Source: Flavobacterium silvaticum (GTDB taxonomy: Bacteria > Bacteroidota > Bacteroidia > Flavobacteriales > Flavobacteriaceae). From it: a DNA stretch of 64,000 bases. This document shows positions 52,405 through 61,507 of the stretch, piece after piece. Each line of letters opens with the position of its first letter. Position 1 is the first letter of the stretch. Where the stretch lies: the NCBI RefSeq assembly GCF_012911565.1, contig NZ_JAAMPU010000103.1, forward strand, positions 168,036 to 232,035. The letters are read 5' to 3'. The notes beneath the pieces are model-generated. The model did not search any database, was not told the origin of the DNA, and was given only the letters and a program-made list of their open reading frames with translations. A program made the position numbers and the translations under genes.

Positions 52405-54873
52405 TTACGAACTTCCTTTGGCTTCGCTGAGTCCCACATATATCTGGTTGGATGTCGCGTGTACCATCATAGCTCCGGTTTTGCTGGCCAAAGATTCCAG
52501 CGGCTTGATTTCGGTAAGGAACGGGACGCAATTGCCCTGAGCTATATTATAGATGGCATATTCCGGATATTCGTTGATGAGCATGACTATATAAAGATTG
52601 CCATGAAGCACAGCGGCTCCGAGAGAAGATACGGCATCTGCAGGCTCAAGTTCGAGAGTAGCCGTTATATCTTTGGAATCCCAACTTCCTGAGCCAATCG
52701 TTTTGGAATATAAGGTGACTGAGGCAGATTCGTTGACAATCAAATACAGTTTCTTTCCATCGGAACTGACATCAAAATACGTCGGCTGGCCGGAAACTGC
52801 CCTTATCGCTATGCCGCTCCAACTGTAGCTGATGGTATTGAATGTGTTGTAGTACAGGCCATCATCGGACTGGCAGATAACATGCACTAAATGGTCAATG
52901 GTTACGATACGTATCTTGATAAAGTCATTTCCGGTTGGCACTGGCATCTGCACAAAACCCGCATCAAACCAGCTTTCACTCTGAAGCTGATATCCGCTTA
53001 TCTTTACCAAGAATCGGTCAATGACGCCAACCCAGATAATGGGGCTGGAAAGATCTACAGACAAATCAGTAACGGTGTTCGCCAGTCCTTTAACATACTG
53101 ATTTGTCAGCTCTCCGTTTACGATGTTTCCATCTGTACCAAGTGTGCCATATGCCAGCATGCCATTGTATTCAGCAAAAAGGTTAATGATCGTTCCCACA
53201 ACTACGCCATCGAAGAGAGACATGATAGGGAAGGACGGCAGTGCTATCTGACCCAAAGACAATTCGTTGTAGGTTGATAATTTGAATGAATGGACGTAAA
53301 AGGTAACCTGAAGCGATTTCGAGAGCAGGTACCAGATACCTTCGGATGCGCTATCATCATACTCTAATTGAAACACTTCTACATCTGGCGGAATTGTTTT
53401 TTTTAACACACTGAAGATGTCAAATACATAAGGTCCGGCCGTTCCGCTTCTCAGTTCGAGTATGGTTTCGTCAAAGTTGGGATAATCTGACAGCATCCCA
53501 AAGTAGTCTATCACATTAGCGGCTACCTGAGCGTTGTTCCATGTTCCTGAAATAGGTGAATAAAAGATAGATCCCGGCGCAGGAGCCAATAAAGGTGCGG
53601 CTCGTGCAAGTACTTTGTTCGCTTCGTGAAGACATACTTCGCAATACAGTCCATCTGCTTTTGTGGCCTCGTTCATCACACACAGATACTGCGGATGATA
53701 GATATCGCAGGAAAAACTTTTTCCACCCGCATAAGATCCTACAGATGCATCATCATTTGTCGGATTACTGTCCTCGTTTTTTGAATCGCATCCGGGCACA
53801 TTTTTCATCGTCGGGATGTCAATTCCCGGCGTAAGCAATTTTTTCCATTTGATTTTATCGGCCGAAGTCTCCTTGGTTAGATTGGGATACGCAGGCTCAT
53901 CACCCGTATAACTTCCAAAAGGCGATTGGGTGTATTCGTCACCAAGACCAAAGGCGCAATGCCCGAACTCATGCTGAAAGGTCTGTTCGTGGTCAATGCC
54001 GGAACTTCCCTCTTTCAAACCGGTGGCAAATTGATTACCCAATTGGGTGCCTATACGCTTTTCCGTTTCATTGACCAGAATGCAGGCCCAATTCCAGAAA
54101 GGCTTTCCTTTAGAGTTAAAAAGAGCGTCACAAACGGTAGTTACACACACATGATTCCATGTTGTCGTTGTGCCTTCGGAAGCGTATTCCGTGTGGAAAT
54201 AAGGCAAGGCGTTATCTGTCGTTTCGATTTCCAAGACATAGATATTCATTGCGTCTGCTCCAAAAACGCCGGTGAAAGGTGGTTTGGATTGCAAAAAGGA
54301 AATACATTCGGAGGCGGCCTTTAAGAAGTCACTTTGTTCCGAACCGCTGAATTTTTCAGCCAGGATGACAAGATTATAGACATATTTGGCAGGGCCGTGA
54401 TGCAACAATGTGGCTACGCTCAAAACCTGTCCTCTTCCTTCTCCTGTAATGTCGCTCGGAAGTATCACGGATGGCTGGAATTGTATCAGCTCCGGTAAAG
54501 ATGGTATAGTGAAGGTTTTTATCAGAACAGATTCTTCTCCGAATTGTATCTCAAGGTTATCCGGATGCCTTGGTGGTGCAAAAAAGGCAAGATTTGTGGC
54601 CTGTGACATATACGGGATCAACAAATCGAAACTTTCTGCTTCCGGATTGATCAGATCTTCGGATTGAGGTATTATCAGCCCGGGCGTATCGATACGATAT
54701 AGTAATGTACCGTTGGAATCTGATAATTCTACCCAGAATCCGGTCATTCCGGCCCTGCTTTCAAGAGAAGCTGACCCGGGAGGAATGGTAAGGGCAGCCG
54801 TACCGTCGATCAGTTTCAGATTTTTACGATCGCTGTTGTCAAAATGCAATCGGATGGAACGCGGAATATCCAC
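52405..54873 (-). CDS. M64-like metallopeptidase with C-terminal beta-rich domain, no signal peptide
   Basis: An 822-residue protein. The zinc motif HEFGHCAFGLGDEY (His301, Glu302, His305, Asp312) is that of the M64 (IgA peptidase-like) family. FWNWACILVNETEKRIGTQ before it and a Cys-rich stretch after it (DGLYCEVCLHEANKVLARA) support an M64 fold. Residues about 450-820 are beta-rich and resemble propeller blades. Unusually there is no signal peptide or T9SS domain; the N-terminus MDIPRSIRLHFDNSDRKN is soluble. It lies 2 bases after the 303-residue gene upstream. Release by lysis or a dedicated injection route would be needed for it to act outside. Confidence 0.72.
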   Translation of the reverse strand: MDIPRSIRLHFDNSDRKNLKLIDGTAALTIPPGSASLESRAGMTGFWVELSDSNGTLLYRIDTPGLIIPQSEDLINPEAESFDLLIPYMSQATNLAFFAPPRHPDNLEIQFGEESVLIKTFTIPSLPELIQFQPSVILPSDITGEGRGQVLSVATLLHHGPAKYVYNLVILAEKFSGSEQSDFLKAASECISFLQSKPPFTGVFGADAMNIYVLEIETTDNALPYFHTEYASEGTTTTWNHVCVTTVCDALFNSKGKPFWNWACILVNETEKRIGTQLGNQFATGLKEGSSGIDHEQTFQHEFGHCAFGLGDEYTQSPFGSYTGDEPAYPNLTKETSADKIKWKKLLTPGIDIPTMKNVPGCDSKNEDSNPTNDDASVGSYAGGKSFSCDIYHPQYLCVMNEATKADGLYCEVCLHEANKVLARAAPLLAPAPGSIFYSPISGTWNNAQVAANVIDYFGMLSDYPNFDETILELRSGTAGPYVFDIFSVLKKTIPPDVEVFQLEYDDSASEGIWYLLSKSLQVTFYVHSFKLSTYNELSLGQIALPSFPIMSLFDGVVVGTIINLFAEYNGMLAYGTLGTDGNIVNGELTNQYVKGLANTVTDLSVDLSSPIIWVGVIDRFLVKISGYQLQSESWFDAGFVQMPVPTGNDFIKIRIVTIDHLVHVICQSDDGLYYNTFNTISYSWSGIAIRAVSGQPTYFDVSSDGKKLYLIVNESASVTLYSKTIGSGSWDSKDITATLELEPADAVSSLGAAVLHGNLYIVMLINEYPEYAIYNIAQGNCVPFLTEIKPLESLASKTGAMMVHATSNQIYVGLSEAKGSS

Positions 54874-54875
54874 AA

Positions 54876-55787
54876 TCAGAATCTTTTGGATATGAGATCG
54901 ACGATTTTGATTTGTCTGCGTAGAAGCAAGCTGCTATCGGCATCATGGACAAAAGATGAAACTGCATTCGACCAGCCTGCCTGATGATCTGTATTGGTCA
55001 GTGATAACACGGCATCGAACAGCTCATAATCTCTTTTTTGATTCCGGCTTGCGTCTCTTTTTTCCTCCAGTATGTTTCTTATGGTACTCATTTTTTCTTT
55101 CCCTGCCAGACCTGCTGCAAAATCCTTTTGTACCTGCAAGGCATCGTCTAAATCAGCCCCAAGCTTTGCCTCTGCCGAAAATTCTTCTCTTGCTATTTGG
55201 ACAAGATCGCGAGTCAGTAGTGCCTTGGAAGCCGGTGTAAGGAACAAGGGATGTGTAGCGCACCACAATTTATCGGCAGGTTGCAGCTCCGGGCTTGAGA
55301 AAACCTCTTTAAGGTAGATGCAGGATTTATCGCCAATCAGCTTTTCCACTCTGTCTGTGGGAAAGGCGTCACATTTGGACGCAGCGATTAACTGGTCTGG
55401 AAATACGGGTGCGTCCAGAAAAAGTTGTGATGATCCGTTTATAATGGAATAGGTCACGGTCCATGTCATGCCTGTTTTTGGATATTCGGGTGCAGGGACA
55501 GCCCAGTTTCCGCTTAATTTTTTCATTTCGGATGTGCATAGGTTGTCCCTTACATTATTGTCTTCAAAAGTAAATTTGAAGATCGTGCCGTCTGCCGCCT
55601 GATACTCCATTTTTCCGGCAGGAGGAACGGCTGAGCCATCACGGTTTTCGGCCTCAAAAATCATGGACGTTCCGGGGACGCAAGTTCCGCCGGGTTGGGT
55701 TTTCCATTTGCCGTGTTCCAGGTCAGAATTCAACATTTTTACCGCTACCACGGTATCAAGTTTTCCGGTTACAATAAAACCACTCAT
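54876..55787 (-). CDS. Possible aegerolysin-like protein with helical C-terminal part
   Basis: A 303-residue protein without signal peptide. The N-terminal 130 residues are beta-rich: VVAVKMLNSDLEHGKWKTQP, FEAENRDGSAVPPAG, KMEYQAADGTIFKFTFEDN and MTWTVTYSIINGSSQLFLDA. The order of a surface-tilted W/G start, G-x-P-x-G turn and later N-rich strand is reminiscent of the aegerolysin family of membrane-binding proteins, but similarity is weak by eye. The C-terminal half is helical, with TRDLVQIAREEFSAEAKLGA. It is the first gene of a pair with the M64-like gene, with a 2-base gap. Assignment is uncertain. Confidence 0.45.
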   Translation of the reverse strand: MSGFIVTGKLDTVVAVKMLNSDLEHGKWKTQPGGTCVPGTSMIFEAENRDGSAVPPAGKMEYQAADGTIFKFTFEDNNVRDNLCTSEMKKLSGNWAVPAPEYPKTGMTWTVTYSIINGSSQLFLDAPVFPDQLIAASKCDAFPTDRVEKLIGDKSCIYLKEVFSSPELQPADKLWCATHPLFLTPASKALLTRDLVQIAREEFSAEAKLGADLDDALQVQKDFAAGLAGKEKMSTIRNILEEKRDASRNQKRDYELFDAVLSLTNTDHQAGWSNAVSSFVHDADSSLLLRRQIKIVDLISKRF

Positions 55788-56254
55788 AATTAAAAAGAAT
55801 TAAATTAAATGTTTGTCTTTAGTTCAGTATTTGGAAATAGATTATCCGCTGGGTCATCCCGTAGGAAATCCAACTTTGAAAAAACGCTAAAAAGGGAAAT
55901 TTTAGATGTGGCAGTTATCAGTATATGTTTTTATATATCTGATATTGTGCAATGTATGTAAAATAATAATACGCAGATTCTGTTCGTTTAAATTTCTTCA
56001 ATACTTTGTTCATTCATGCAGGAATAGACAACTACGTTTCAGTTTTTATACTTGTACCGTATGTAAAATAAAATTGTAATACTTTATCGAAGTGATTGAT
56101 TTTTTTGTTTACTTGCTATCTGTTAAGTAGTTACTGATTCTGCTTGATTTTTCCAAAAACACTTTCGCCGTTCCAGCCAATCTCTGTCGGATTCCTATAT
56201 AGAATCTGAGAGAGAGTATGATATTCTATATTGTTTAACGAATTACTGATTTTT
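55788..56254. other. AT-rich divergent control region
   Basis: No gene is seen in these 467 bases between the divergent accessory operons. The 13-mer GTATGTAAAATAA occurs twice, at 55954 and 56059, 105 bases apart. The composition is clearly more AT-rich than the flanking genes. I could not place a convincing TAnnTTTG pair for either direction. Confidence 0.4.
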
Positions 56255-57022
56255 ATGTATGCTGTCATACTCCTTATCCTGACCGCTATCGTGGTCTTGG
56301 TTTCCAAGAAATCTTCCATGCTTCGGAATGAAATTTTCAATGTTGAGAATTTTCGGCAGATGGTACAAGATCACAAACTCAAAGATCCAAGGCCGGCATT
56401 CAGCCTGGGGCGTGCACAACTCGCGTTCTGGACGGTAATCGTTATGGGATCTTTTTTGTATTTGATGAATCTGGGAGATTTTCCACACATCATAACTCCG
56501 GAACTCAATCAGGTAAGCCTGGGGTTATTAGGCATTGCTGCCGGAACCACTTTGGTAAGCAAGGTTATAGATACGAGCCAAAAGGAAAATCAGGGTGCCG
56601 CAGTTCCACAACAGGATATGCCTTCGAAAGGCTTTTTACTGGATATTATTTCTGATGAAAAAGGAGTCAGCGTACATCGGCTGCAAAATGTGATATGGAC
56701 TGTAATCGTAGGCTTTATCTACATTGCGCACGTTGCTTCAAAAGGCACTTTGCCAGATGGGGAAACAATCACGCCGGAGCTATTTGCACTCATGGGAATC
56801 AGTACAGGTGCTTATCTGGGTTTAAAACTGAATGAAAATAAAAATGCACCGGTAGATGCTACCACGACTAACAAGAACACTTCAAATGAAGGGAATGGCG
56901 ATGATGATTGCCCGCCACCGCCACCTCCGCCTGTACAAGACTTTAGCACTGCTTCAGACGGAGATATATTGAACACAGATGAAAGCGATGTGCCACCTGC
57001 ACCAACGCAACCTTCAGAATAA
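56255..57022 (+). CDS. Four-helix membrane protein with duplicated WT-V module and proline-rich tail
   Basis: About 255 residues. An N-terminal helix (MYAVILLILTAIVVLV) is followed by two similar two-helix modules: SLGRAQLAFWTVIVMGSFLY with ITPELNQVSLGLLGIAAGTT, and VHRLQNVIWTVIVGFIYIAH with ITPELFALMGISTGAYLGLK. Each module has R-x-Q-x-x-x-WT-VIV then ITPEL and G-I-x-x-G. The cytosolic or periplasmic tail is rich in Asn, Asp and Pro (CPPPPPPPVQD). I chose the ATG at 56255; a TTG at 56231 adds 8 residues. It is 22 bases before the M15 gene. It could be a holin-like or sensor membrane partner; the family is not recognised with certainty. Confidence 0.6.
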   Translation: MYAVILLILTAIVVLVSKKSSMLRNEIFNVENFRQMVQDHKLKDPRPAFSLGRAQLAFWTVIVMGSFLYLMNLGDFPHIITPELNQVSLGLLGIAAGTTLVSKVIDTSQKENQGAAVPQQDMPSKGFLLDIISDEKGVSVHRLQNVIWTVIVGFIYIAHVASKGTLPDGETITPELFALMGISTGAYLGLKLNENKNAPVDATTTNKNTSNEGNGDDDCPPPPPPPVQDFSTASDGDILNTDESDVPPAPTQPSE

Positions 57023-57044
57023 TACAAACCTTAAAATAATAATT

Positions 57045-57719
57045 ATGCAACTCTTGAAAAAAGGAAGTTCCGGCGCTTTGGTGACCTATCTGCAAACCAA
57101 GCTTACTATAGATCCAAGCGGTTCTTTTGATGAGGCTACCGATGTCAAAGTACGTGAATTCCAGACTGCAAATGGGTTGGTTTCAGACGGTGTCGTTGGT
57201 GGATTTACATGGACAAAATTATATATCGCAACCGAGAAGCCAAGAGTAGCTTCGTCACGAAAAGACAGACATAACAATATCGAGCACCTTCATCCCACAG
57301 TGAGGACGGCAGTAGTAAAGACGTTTGTCCAATTGCGGGCTCAGGGAATTCCGTTCCGCATCTTTGAAGCGTTTCGCTATTCGGAACGACAGGCTGACCT
57401 TTATGCGCAGGGAAGAACCAAGCCGGGTAATATTGTGACCTATGCCAAGCCTTGGTCCTCTTACCATCAATACGGGCTTGCCGTGGATTTTGTGTTATAT
57501 ATCAATGACAGTTGGAGCTGGGACACATCCGGAAGTAAGGCTGGCTGGTGGAAAAAACTCCATGAAATAGGGCAGGCCGAAGGATTGATGCGGCTTGATT
57601 TTGAAACACCACATTTGCAGTTGGCGGGAACGAGTTCGAGTGCTCTACGGCAGGGCGTCTATCCGCCTAACGGTGACAGATCGTGGTTCGATAACTTTAT
57701 GTCGGCACGCAACGTTTAA
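57045..57719 (+). CDS. Endolysin-like peptidase: peptidoglycan-binding domain plus M15 (VanY/LAS) peptidase
   Basis: A 224-residue protein. Residues 1-60 are a PG_binding_1 domain (LKKGSSGALVTYLQTKLTID, VKVREFQTANGLVSDGVVGG). Residues 75-200 are an M15 peptidase of the L-alanyl-D-glutamate type with ligands His141 and Asp148 in SSYHQYGLAVDFV, and His190 in FETPHLQL; the helix FEAFRYSERQADLYAQGRT precedes them. There is no signal peptide, as in phage endolysins that rely on a holin. I chose the ATG at 57045, 22 bases after the membrane-protein stop. The longer frame starts inside that gene. No phage structural genes are nearby. Confidence 0.82.
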   Translation: MQLLKKGSSGALVTYLQTKLTIDPSGSFDEATDVKVREFQTANGLVSDGVVGGFTWTKLYIATEKPRVASSRKDRHNNIEHLHPTVRTAVVKTFVQLRAQGIPFRIFEAFRYSERQADLYAQGRTKPGNIVTYAKPWSSYHQYGLAVDFVLYINDSWSWDTSGSKAGWWKKLHEIGQAEGLMRLDFETPHLQLAGTSSSALRQGVYPPNGDRSWFDNFMSARNV

Positions 57720-57728
57720 AGCAGCCAA

Positions 57729-58286
57729 TCACACTTTCAGCATTCCCCTGAAACCTCTTGCGGCATAATAGGATTCGGCTCCGTTGTGGTATATAAAGAC
57801 ATGTCCGTAACGGAAATCGGCGAAAATGGCGCCACCTCGTTTGCGTATATCGTCCGGGGTCTTGATCCAGCTCGATGTTTTGTTGTCAAAAGAACCCAGT
57901 TCCTGAAGTTGCCTGTATTGGTTTTCATCGAGCAGTTCAATACCCATTGCAGTTGCAACGTCAATGACATTATTTGCGGGTTTGTGTTCTTTTCTGGATT
58001 CGAGGGCTTCGCGATCGTAGCAAAGGCTTCTTCGTCCGTTTGGGCTTTCTGTGCTGCAGTCGACAAAAAGATACTCCTGGGTTGAGGTGTTGAAAGCGAT
58101 GACATCTGGTTCGCCTCCTGTTTGTTCCATTTGTTGTAATGATTGGAGTTTATACGGATTTGCCTCTAACTTCAGCTGGATTCTATCCCAATCCAATTCT
58201 TTGTGGCGATTGAGGTTTTTTTCGAAACGGGTTTTAAGGATCTGTAGTAATTCCTGCTGATGTGACGGTGACAAGTTGTTTTTCAT
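57729..58286 (-). CDS. DUF4256 protein
   Basis: A 185-residue cytosolic protein: WDRIQLKLEANPYKLQSLQQ, MEQTGGEPDVIAFNTSTQEY, CSTESPNGRRSLCYDREALE, SWIKTPDDIRKRGGAIFADF and YGHVFIYHNGAESYYAARGF. This matches the DUF4256 family, of unknown function and often monocistronic. It is convergent with the M15 gene with only 9 bases between stops. Confidence 0.88.
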   Translation of the reverse strand: MKNNLSPSHQQELLQILKTRFEKNLNRHKELDWDRIQLKLEANPYKLQSLQQMEQTGGEPDVIAFNTSTQEYLFVDCSTESPNGRRSLCYDREALESRKEHKPANNVIDVATAMGIELLDENQYRQLQELGSFDNKTSSWIKTPDDIRKRGGAIFADFRYGHVFIYHNGAESYYAARGFRGMLKV

Positions 58287-58368
58287 GGTAGATGTATCGT
58301 ACGACTAATATAAGTTTTTCCAGATAAAAGCTTCAGTCAAATCACAGTATCCATCCGGTCGGTAAGCC

Positions 58369-58514
58369 TAGCCCGGATGTAAGCGGATAGCCCACAGTTT
58401 GGAAACCCTGGTTTTTAAGGAGTGCCGAAGCGACCAACGGAAGCTCGCGGGAAGACTATAAAAACCTGGATTTGCAAACGAGGACTTGCAGCGGACAGCC
58501 GGATCAAGCTCCTG
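58369..58514 (+). repeat. Interspersed structured repeat, copy C
   Basis: Starts TAGCCCGGATGTAAGCGG and ends GGACAGCCGGATCAAGCTCC, matching the ends of copy B (1800-1979, opposite strand). Inside, CCTGGTTTTTA and TAAAAACCTGG form an 11-base perfect inverted repeat. It begins 18 bases after the stop of the gliding-type gene at 58533 (on the minus strand) and fills most of the gap to DUF4256. No coding sequence is seen. Confidence 0.65.
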
Positions 58515-58532
58515 AAAATACTTTAGAACATA

Positions 58533-61250
58533 TTATTGCGCTCTGTTGATGTAAATCCAGCCCGTTTTGGTTTGTAAATCGGTAAAGTCGATGACGTAAT
58601 AATAGGCGCCGTCCGGTAATTCATCGCCGTTATTGCTCTGGCCGTACCATTCATTCTGGTAATTGGCTTTGGAATAGACATCGGTTCCGTACCGATTGAA
58701 AATTTTCAACTGGCTGACGTTGTATGATTCCAGGTCGAAATAGTCATTCAATCCGTCATTGTTTGCCGAAATTCCTTTTTGGATGGCACAGGATGTAGAA
58801 AGAACGTTGAGGTTTTCCTCTGTACTGCAGCCGTTTTGGGTAACGATCAATTTATAGAATCCGGAAGTGGAAATCACGACGGAAGAAGCAGTTCCTATTT
58901 GTGAACCGGATGCGTTAAACCAAGCATAGGTTGAACCGGAAGCATTGTCCTGGACAGCATTCAAGGTATAACTGACTCCGTTGCAGCCTTCTGATATGCT
59001 GAATTCAGGAGATTCGTTTACGGTTATGGTCAATGTGGTAGATAAAGCGCATTGGCCTTCAGTCGGCGTAAAGGTGTAAGTTGTGGTCGTCGTATTATCC
59101 AGGGCTGGCGACCAGGTTCCGGTGATGCCGTCGTTCGATGTTGTTGGCAATGCGTCCAAATCTGAACCCGAACAAATAGGGGCAATGGCTGTAAAAACAG
59201 GTGTAGTTGTTGTTGGATTGATCGTGATGGTAAGTGTAGTTACAGAAGCACATTGACCGGCCGTTGGCGTAAACGTATAAGTTGTTGTCGCTGTGTTATT
59301 CAAGGCTGGCGACCAAATTCCGGTAATTCCGTTGTTTGAAGTAGTTGGAAGCGGACTCAAAGCTGTACCCGAACAAACAGGAGCAACAGCAGTAAAAGTC
59401 GGCAGCGTGGATTGGTTTACCGTTATGGTGAGCGTTGTGGACGAGGCACATTGTCCGGCTGTTGGTGTAAAGGTATAAACTGTGGTTGCCGTATTATTCA
59501 GGGCGGGCGACCATACACCGATAATTCCGTTGGTAGAAGTAGTCGGTAATGCTGTCAAGGTCCCACCTGAACAAATTGCGTTTACCGGATTGAATGTTGG
59601 AGTCGTTCCGGGAGTTACGGTTACGGTGACTGTTTTTTGGTATAGACAGGTTGTTGTCTCTTTTAATGAAATATCGTCTAATGCAAAATCATTTCCGCCG
59701 CTTGAGGAATTCCTGTCGTAAATAATAAAATTGGCGGTGGTGTTCGAACCTGAGTTCCAATTGTAGGAAACCTGCGTCCATAAACAGGTAGCTCCGGGCG
59801 CAATTACCGGAAGTCCTTGTGAAACACCGTTGATATAGACTTCCAACCGGGCCGGATTTTCCGGAGAAACAGAAGCGACATAGTATGAAAAGGTATAATT
59901 GGTATTCGGAAGAATTGTTACCGGGTTTTGATTGCTCCACACGATAATATTTCCGGTAGGATCTGTAGATCCGTCAAAGACCATAAGATTACCGCTTCCG
60001 GTGGTGTGGTCTCCGCAAGATGAAAAAGCGGTAAACCAGGCGTTCGGATTGGTGACGACGCTGTAGGCAGCCTGTACGCCGAATGGATTCGGATCTGCAA
60101 CAAAAGTATATTCTGTGGTGAATAAGGTATCGCCTTGCGTAAAATCGCCGTTCTCAATCAGATTGACCGGAGAAGAAACTGATCCCGAAGTCACGGTATA
60201 CGTCGTAGTGACGGAAGGACTGACCGTTTGCGAAGCGCTGTTTGGATTTGTGATGGAACTGTCTGCAGGATTTGCCGACCACGTATAGGAACCTGTTCCT
60301 CCCGTTGCGGTCAATGCGGTCGAATCTCCGGTACAGATTGTTACGGGGGCACTTAACTCCAGATCATTTGGCGCTTCGAGAACGATAGCCGTTTGGATGT
60401 ATTGGTTGCCATCTGAATCAGATACAGATATATTGTAAGTTCCTTCGCCCAAGCCTGTGAATATGCCATTATTGTTTGTTTGTGTGGCACTGCCGGTCAG
60501 ATTGTATGATGTGTAGGGTAAAGTTCCGCCGGTAAGTGTCACCGTAATGGATCCGTCTGTTCCGATAGGACACGTTGGATTGACCGATGTGTAGGAACCT
60601 TCAAATGGTAAACCTCCTTCTGTTATAGAAAAATCATCGATTGCGAAATCATTTCCGATAGCCTGGCCGTTGTTGGTTTTCAGGCGCACCATAGCATTAT
60701 CGGCCGTGGCTACGAATGAGTATTGGATATTTACCCAGCCTTCAGACGGAAGCGGGGCCAAAAAGTTCTGGTTTGCCGGATTGATATTGTTTGCATTGAC
60801 AAAGAAAATCCCGATGTTGGCCCTGGTAGCATCATCTGATGTAACCTCATTGGAAATGGATTTGATCCAAAAACTGAAGATGTATGTTGTTCCGGCAGTG
60901 AAGCCACCAATAGCACCGCCTGTATTGCCGGTAGTCCAGAAAAAACGGTTGGCTAAGGTGGATCCGTCAAAAACCATCATGTTGCCTGTGCCGCTGGTAT
61001 GATCTCCGCCTGCATTGTAGGTTGAATTCATAAGAGCCGGATTTGTTGTCCGTGCGTAAAATCCAGGATTGCTGGTGCCCGTGAGTGGATTTATCAAGGT
61101 ATAATCGTGTACCAAAAATCCAACGCCGCTTCCGCCCGTTTCAAAATCGCCGTTGGTTAATATTTGAGCATGTAGATTTACACTTCCAAGAAATAACAAA
61201 AAGAACAAAAAATAGATTTTTCCTGATGGATGCCGTAAGTTTATTTTCAT
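58533..61250 (-). CDS. Gliding-type surface adhesin with CHU_C C-terminal domain
   Basis: A 905-residue secreted protein with signal peptide (IYFLFFLLFLGSVNLHAQ). Two similar carbohydrate-binding-like modules each start with NGDF (LTNGDFETGGSGVGFLVHDY and LIENGDFTQGDTLFTTEYTF). Three repeats of about 66 residues follow, each with C-x-G-x-x-L-x-x-LPTTS-NGI-G-WSPAL-N-T-TT-YTFTPT-GQCA. The C-terminus (GISANNDGLNDYFDLESYNV to YINRAQ) is the gliding-motility-associated CHU_C domain, a type B T9SS signal. It is probably a surface adhesin. The repeats are also repeated in DNA at about 59015-59615. Confidence 0.88.
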   Translation of the reverse strand: MKINLRHPSGKIYFLFFLLFLGSVNLHAQILTNGDFETGGSGVGFLVHDYTLINPLTGTSNPGFYARTTNPALMNSTYNAGGDHTSGTGNMMVFDGSTLANRFFWTTGNTGGAIGGFTAGTTYIFSFWIKSISNEVTSDDATRANIGIFFVNANNINPANQNFLAPLPSEGWVNIQYSFVATADNAMVRLKTNNGQAIGNDFAIDDFSITEGGLPFEGSYTSVNPTCPIGTDGSITVTLTGGTLPYTSYNLTGSATQTNNNGIFTGLGEGTYNISVSDSDGNQYIQTAIVLEAPNDLELSAPVTICTGDSTALTATGGTGSYTWSANPADSSITNPNSASQTVSPSVTTTYTVTSGSVSSPVNLIENGDFTQGDTLFTTEYTFVADPNPFGVQAAYSVVTNPNAWFTAFSSCGDHTTGSGNLMVFDGSTDPTGNIIVWSNQNPVTILPNTNYTFSYYVASVSPENPARLEVYINGVSQGLPVIAPGATCLWTQVSYNWNSGSNTTANFIIYDRNSSSGGNDFALDDISLKETTTCLYQKTVTVTVTPGTTPTFNPVNAICSGGTLTALPTTSTNGIIGVWSPALNNTATTVYTFTPTAGQCASSTTLTITVNQSTLPTFTAVAPVCSGTALSPLPTTSNNGITGIWSPALNNTATTTYTFTPTAGQCASVTTLTITINPTTTTPVFTAIAPICSGSDLDALPTTSNDGITGTWSPALDNTTTTTYTFTPTEGQCALSTTLTITVNESPEFSISEGCNGVSYTLNAVQDNASGSTYAWFNASGSQIGTASSVVISTSGFYKLIVTQNGCSTEENLNVLSTSCAIQKGISANNDGLNDYFDLESYNVSQLKIFNRYGTDVYSKANYQNEWYGQSNNGDELPDGAYYYVIDFTDLQTKTGWIYINRAQ
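59015..59615 (-). repeat. Three tandem repeats of about 200 bases within the adhesin gene
   Basis: The three 66-residue modules are encoded by strongly similar DNA, each with the motif for LPTTS, WSPAL and YTFTPT. The third is the most diverged. Such in-frame tandem repeats can change copy number by recombination. Confidence 0.7.
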
Positions 61251-61455
61251 GGTATTTGGTTTGGATGATAAAAATACTACTTGATTTTTTACGAATATGT
61301 AATTATTGGATATAAAAACAATACAATCCTCATTTCGGGAATTAGGACCGATGATTGTTTACATTGCTTTTATTTATTGGTTTTGCAACGGGCTGAAATT
61401 AAATAATGATGTGGTAATGTTGAGTTGATTTCACTATTACTGAGAGTACTATTGC
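61251..61455. other. Upstream region of the adhesin gene, no gene seen
   Basis: AT-rich spacer between the adhesin start and the terminator at 61459. I find no open reading frame with support, and no clear TAnnTTTG box for the adhesin gene. Confidence 0.4.
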
Positions 61456-61458
61456 AAA

Positions 61459-61488
61459 AAAAAGCACCATCGTGATGAGGTGCTTTTT
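61459..61488 (-). terminator. Terminator of the truncated T9SS gene
   Basis: AAAAAGCACC and GGTGCTTTTT arms (61459-61468, 61479-61488). It lies 20 bases after the TAA of the T9SS fragment (61510-61508) and so fits as that gene's original terminator. Confidence 0.7.
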
Positions 61489-61507
61489 AATGAATCCGGA
61501 TTAAAAA

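Noticed and set aside
57045..57719. M15 endolysin as evidence of a prophage
   Set aside because: No capsid, tail, terminase or integrase genes are in the region; only the membrane-protein partner suggests a lysis module.
59015..59615. Regular repeats that might suggest a CRISPR array
   Set aside because: They are in-frame protein repeats of about 200 bases without unique spacers, inside the adhesin gene.
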